This document shows, piece by piece, positions 32,242 through 33,716 of a DNA stretch of 33,716 nucleotides. Numbering within the stretch: position 1 is the first letter of the stretch; each line of letters starts with the position of its first letter. Source of the DNA: a virus; IMG/VR virus record IMGVR_UViG_3300043446_000712, positions 1 through 33,716 of that record; one strand, written 5' to 3'. The notes under the pieces are model-generated. The model was not told where the DNA came from and searched no databases. It was given only the letters and a program-made list of their open reading frames with translations. The position numbers and the translations under genes were made by a program.

Positions 32242-33294
32242 TTAGGAAGCGACCTTAACGTTCTTGACAACAACCCATGCATCTGCTTGCTCAATTTGAA
32301 CGCCAACACGAGTATACATTGTATATTCGATAGCATCCTTCTTTGGCCAGAAGAAGCGATAGACAGTTACATCACGCTTAACACCAATAACTACGTTATT
32401 TGGGAATGTCAAGTGGACGTCACCATGGTTGCCAGTTTCGCCTGAGTAATCACCATCTTGTGCTTCAGGAAGAAGTGGAACTTCAACAATCGGAATACCG
32501 AATGCGAATGGAGCCACATAACCTGCTGGGCCACCGAGTGGTTGTACACCTTCTCCACGGATAATGCTTGAAGCGATATCTTGTGGGATGGTCTGGTTTG
32601 TTCCAATGCTATTTGCGTACAGGAAGTCCTGAATCAAATTGGAACCTGCAAGGAAGCGAAGGTCGGAACGACGTTGCTTGTACTTACGTGGAAGTGCCTT
32701 GAGTGCAGAGTTGAACAGTGCACGGCTAATGCCTGCGCCTGCTGCGTCTACTACGTGACCGTAGGTCTTTGCCTTCTTGACTACACCATCAAATGCCTTA
32801 TAAAGGTTATCTGATGTAAGCGAAGTATTTCCATTGAGAAGTACATCTTCAATGTCATTACCTGCCTGTGTTGCCATCATACGGGCAATATGATCTTCTA
32901 GATCTGGACCTTCGATATTGTCCTCAAGAGATTCTGTTGAAAGCTCCCAATCCAAACGAAGCTTCTTTGTTGTGAGAGAGATCTTGGAGAATGTAACAGC
33001 AGAGTTTGAACCTGTGTTATCTGCTTCTGTAGCGAGAACCATAAGCTTCTCACCAACGCCAATACGATCAATTTCAGTGGTGTCTGCTCGCATGCGAACA
33101 GTACGAGCCACTTTACCGATTACTGTTGCGTCGAACATGTAATCAAGGAAACGAGCGGACTGCTCAGGATTGAGTAGACCACCTTCTCCTTCTGCTGCAA
33201 CGTGGATACCAGTTGTAGCTGTTGCGGAACCAGTCATGCCAGCTGTTACGGTTGTATTAGCTGCGACTGCTTTTTCTAACATTTCATTGCTCAT
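32242..33294 (-). CDS. Major capsid protein (HK97 fold)
   Basis: This 350-residue protein has the layout of HK97-type shell proteins: an N-arm (GGLLNPEQSARFLDYMFDATVIGKVARTVRM), E-loop region with EADNTGSNSAVTFSKISLTTKKLRLDWELSTESLEDN, the long spine helix (DLEDHIARMMATQAGNDIEDVLLNG), and an A-domain with FLAGSNLIQDFLYANSIG and PFAFGIPIVEVPLLPE. No separate delta domain is visible. The gene is richer in G+C than most of the window, as expected of the most abundant protein. It has a good AGGTAGGTG site but longer than usual spacing. A terminator and promoter follow. Confidence 0.92.
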   Translation of the reverse strand: MSNEMLEKAVAANTTVTAGMTGSATATTGIHVAAEGEGGLLNPEQSARFLDYMFDATVIGKVARTVRMRADTTEIDRIGVGEKLMVLATEADNTGSNSAVTFSKISLTTKKLRLDWELSTESLEDNIEGPDLEDHIARMMATQAGNDIEDVLLNGNTSLTSDNLYKAFDGVVKKAKTYGHVVDAAGAGISRALFNSALKALPRKYKQRRSDLRFLAGSNLIQDFLYANSIGTNQTIPQDIASSIIRGEGVQPLGGPAGYVAPFAFGIPIVEVPLLPEAQDGDYSGETGNHGDVHLTFPNNVVIGVKRDVTVYRFFWPKKDAIEYTMYTRVGVQIEQADAWVVVKNVKVAS

Positions 33295-33314
33295 TTTTTA
33301 TTTTTCACCTACCT

Positions 33315-33716
33315 TTATTTAATAAGTTCATTCACGGAACCGAGGAAAGAACCGTTCCATTTTGATTTCTTTATTGTTACTTCCTGTGACCCGCCAAGGT
33401 CAGAGGACTTCTTAATTGCGGTCTCTGATTCTACCGCTACGACACGCTTTTCTACGCCATCAATCGTGTTCTTGATATCTTCTACAGCCTTTGAAAGTGC
33501 TGCATGTTGTTCTGCCAATTCTGAAATTCGTCCATCAACGCTCTTGCTGAAAGTTTCAACTGTATCCTTAATAGCTGTAACTTGAGCAGCATTTGCTTCT
33601 GATGCCTTATTTAGAGTTTCCGAGAAAAAGCCTTTTAGATCGCCAAGCATCTTTGCAAAATCAGGTTCATCAACCTCAACTTCTGATACGTCGGCTGCTT
33701 TTTCCAGAGTTTCGGC
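33315..33716 (-). CDS. Scaffold or prohead-protease C-terminal part (5' end beyond window)
   Basis: The frame is open from the window edge through the ATG at 33650 to TAA at 33315, 133 visible residues. The residues before that ATG (AETLEKAADVSEVEVDEPDFAK) are protein-like, so the gene almost certainly starts outside. The visible part is an acidic coiled coil (VTAIKDTVETFSKSVDGRISELAEQHAALSKAVEDIKNTIDGVEKRV) and ends in KWNGSFLGSVNELIK. This fits the scaffold half of a prohead protease/scaffold protein encoded just before the capsid gene. The catalytic part, if any, is not in view. Confidence 0.6.
   Translation of the reverse strand, partial: AETLEKAADVSEVEVDEPDFAKMLGDLKGFFSETLNKASEANAAQVTAIKDTVETFSKSVDGRISELAEQHAALSKAVEDIKNTIDGVEKRVVAVESETAIKKSSDLGGSQEVTIKKSKWNGSFLGSVNELIK

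Noticed and set aside
1-33716. tRNA genes, CRISPR arrays, insertion sequences, attachment sites
   Set aside because: Gaps are too short and hold none of the expected arms or repeats; no transposase, integrase or repressor was recognised.

Overview
This window is an internal segment of a tailed double-stranded DNA phage (siphovirus-like: HK97-type capsid, tail tube, a very large tape measure, no sheath or contractile-tail genes seen). The DNA is AT-rich (roughly 35% GC by eye). Every gene I support is on the minus strand, so transcription runs from high to low coordinates. Genes are packed with ATGA/TAATG overlaps, which is typical of phage operons. Both ends cut through a gene. The host is not proven. 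Extended -10 promoters, strong AAGGAG-type ribosome sites, an apparently leaderless gene and the general gene set would fit an actinobacterial host, but this is only inference.

Layout in transcription order. (1) Head, 33716-29042: the C-terminal coiled-coil part of a scaffold or prohead-protease protein, the major capsid protein, a SAP/Rho-N-like small protein, a head-tail adaptor, head closure, neck/tail completion and a tail-terminator-like protein. (2) Tail, 28935-10636: the major tail tube protein, the tail assembly chaperone pair G and GT joined by a -1 frameshift at CCCAAAC, a 2365-residue tape measure, then tail-tip and receptor-contact proteins. These include baseplate-hub-like proteins, a 980-residue fibre with FN3 domains and a self-cleaving S74 chaperone, a 52-residue coiled coil, a two-repeat protein and an H-type lectin protein. 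(3) Replication and recombination, 10551-1: metallophosphoesterase, small zinc proteins, an HTH protein, possible helicase loader, DnaB-like helicase, DnaG-like primase, gp32-like ssDNA-binding protein, Pol III alpha (DnaE) with an intact PHP site, MazG-like pyrophosphohydrolase, RecA, and a Holliday-junction-resolvase-like nuclease. Together these could support a largely self-sufficient replisome. No terminase, portal, lysis gene, integrase or repressor is in the window.

The most interesting structure is regulatory. The nine-base motif TGnTATAAT (an extended -10 promoter) was found five times on the minus strand, each time in or at the edge of a short intergenic gap. A sixth site is a TTGACA-16-TGcTACAAT promoter at the tail/replication boundary. 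Several sites carry inverted repeats over the -10, and three are paired with strong hairpins. The genes expected to be most abundant (capsid, tail tube, ssDNA-binding protein) are each followed by a stable hairpin, and the capsid and tail-tube hairpins are followed at once by a new promoter. This looks like a punctuation system that sets copy number inside one co-directional gene array. Two small genes, a 35-residue C2H2 finger and a 52-residue coiled coil, were found by direct reading of gaps.
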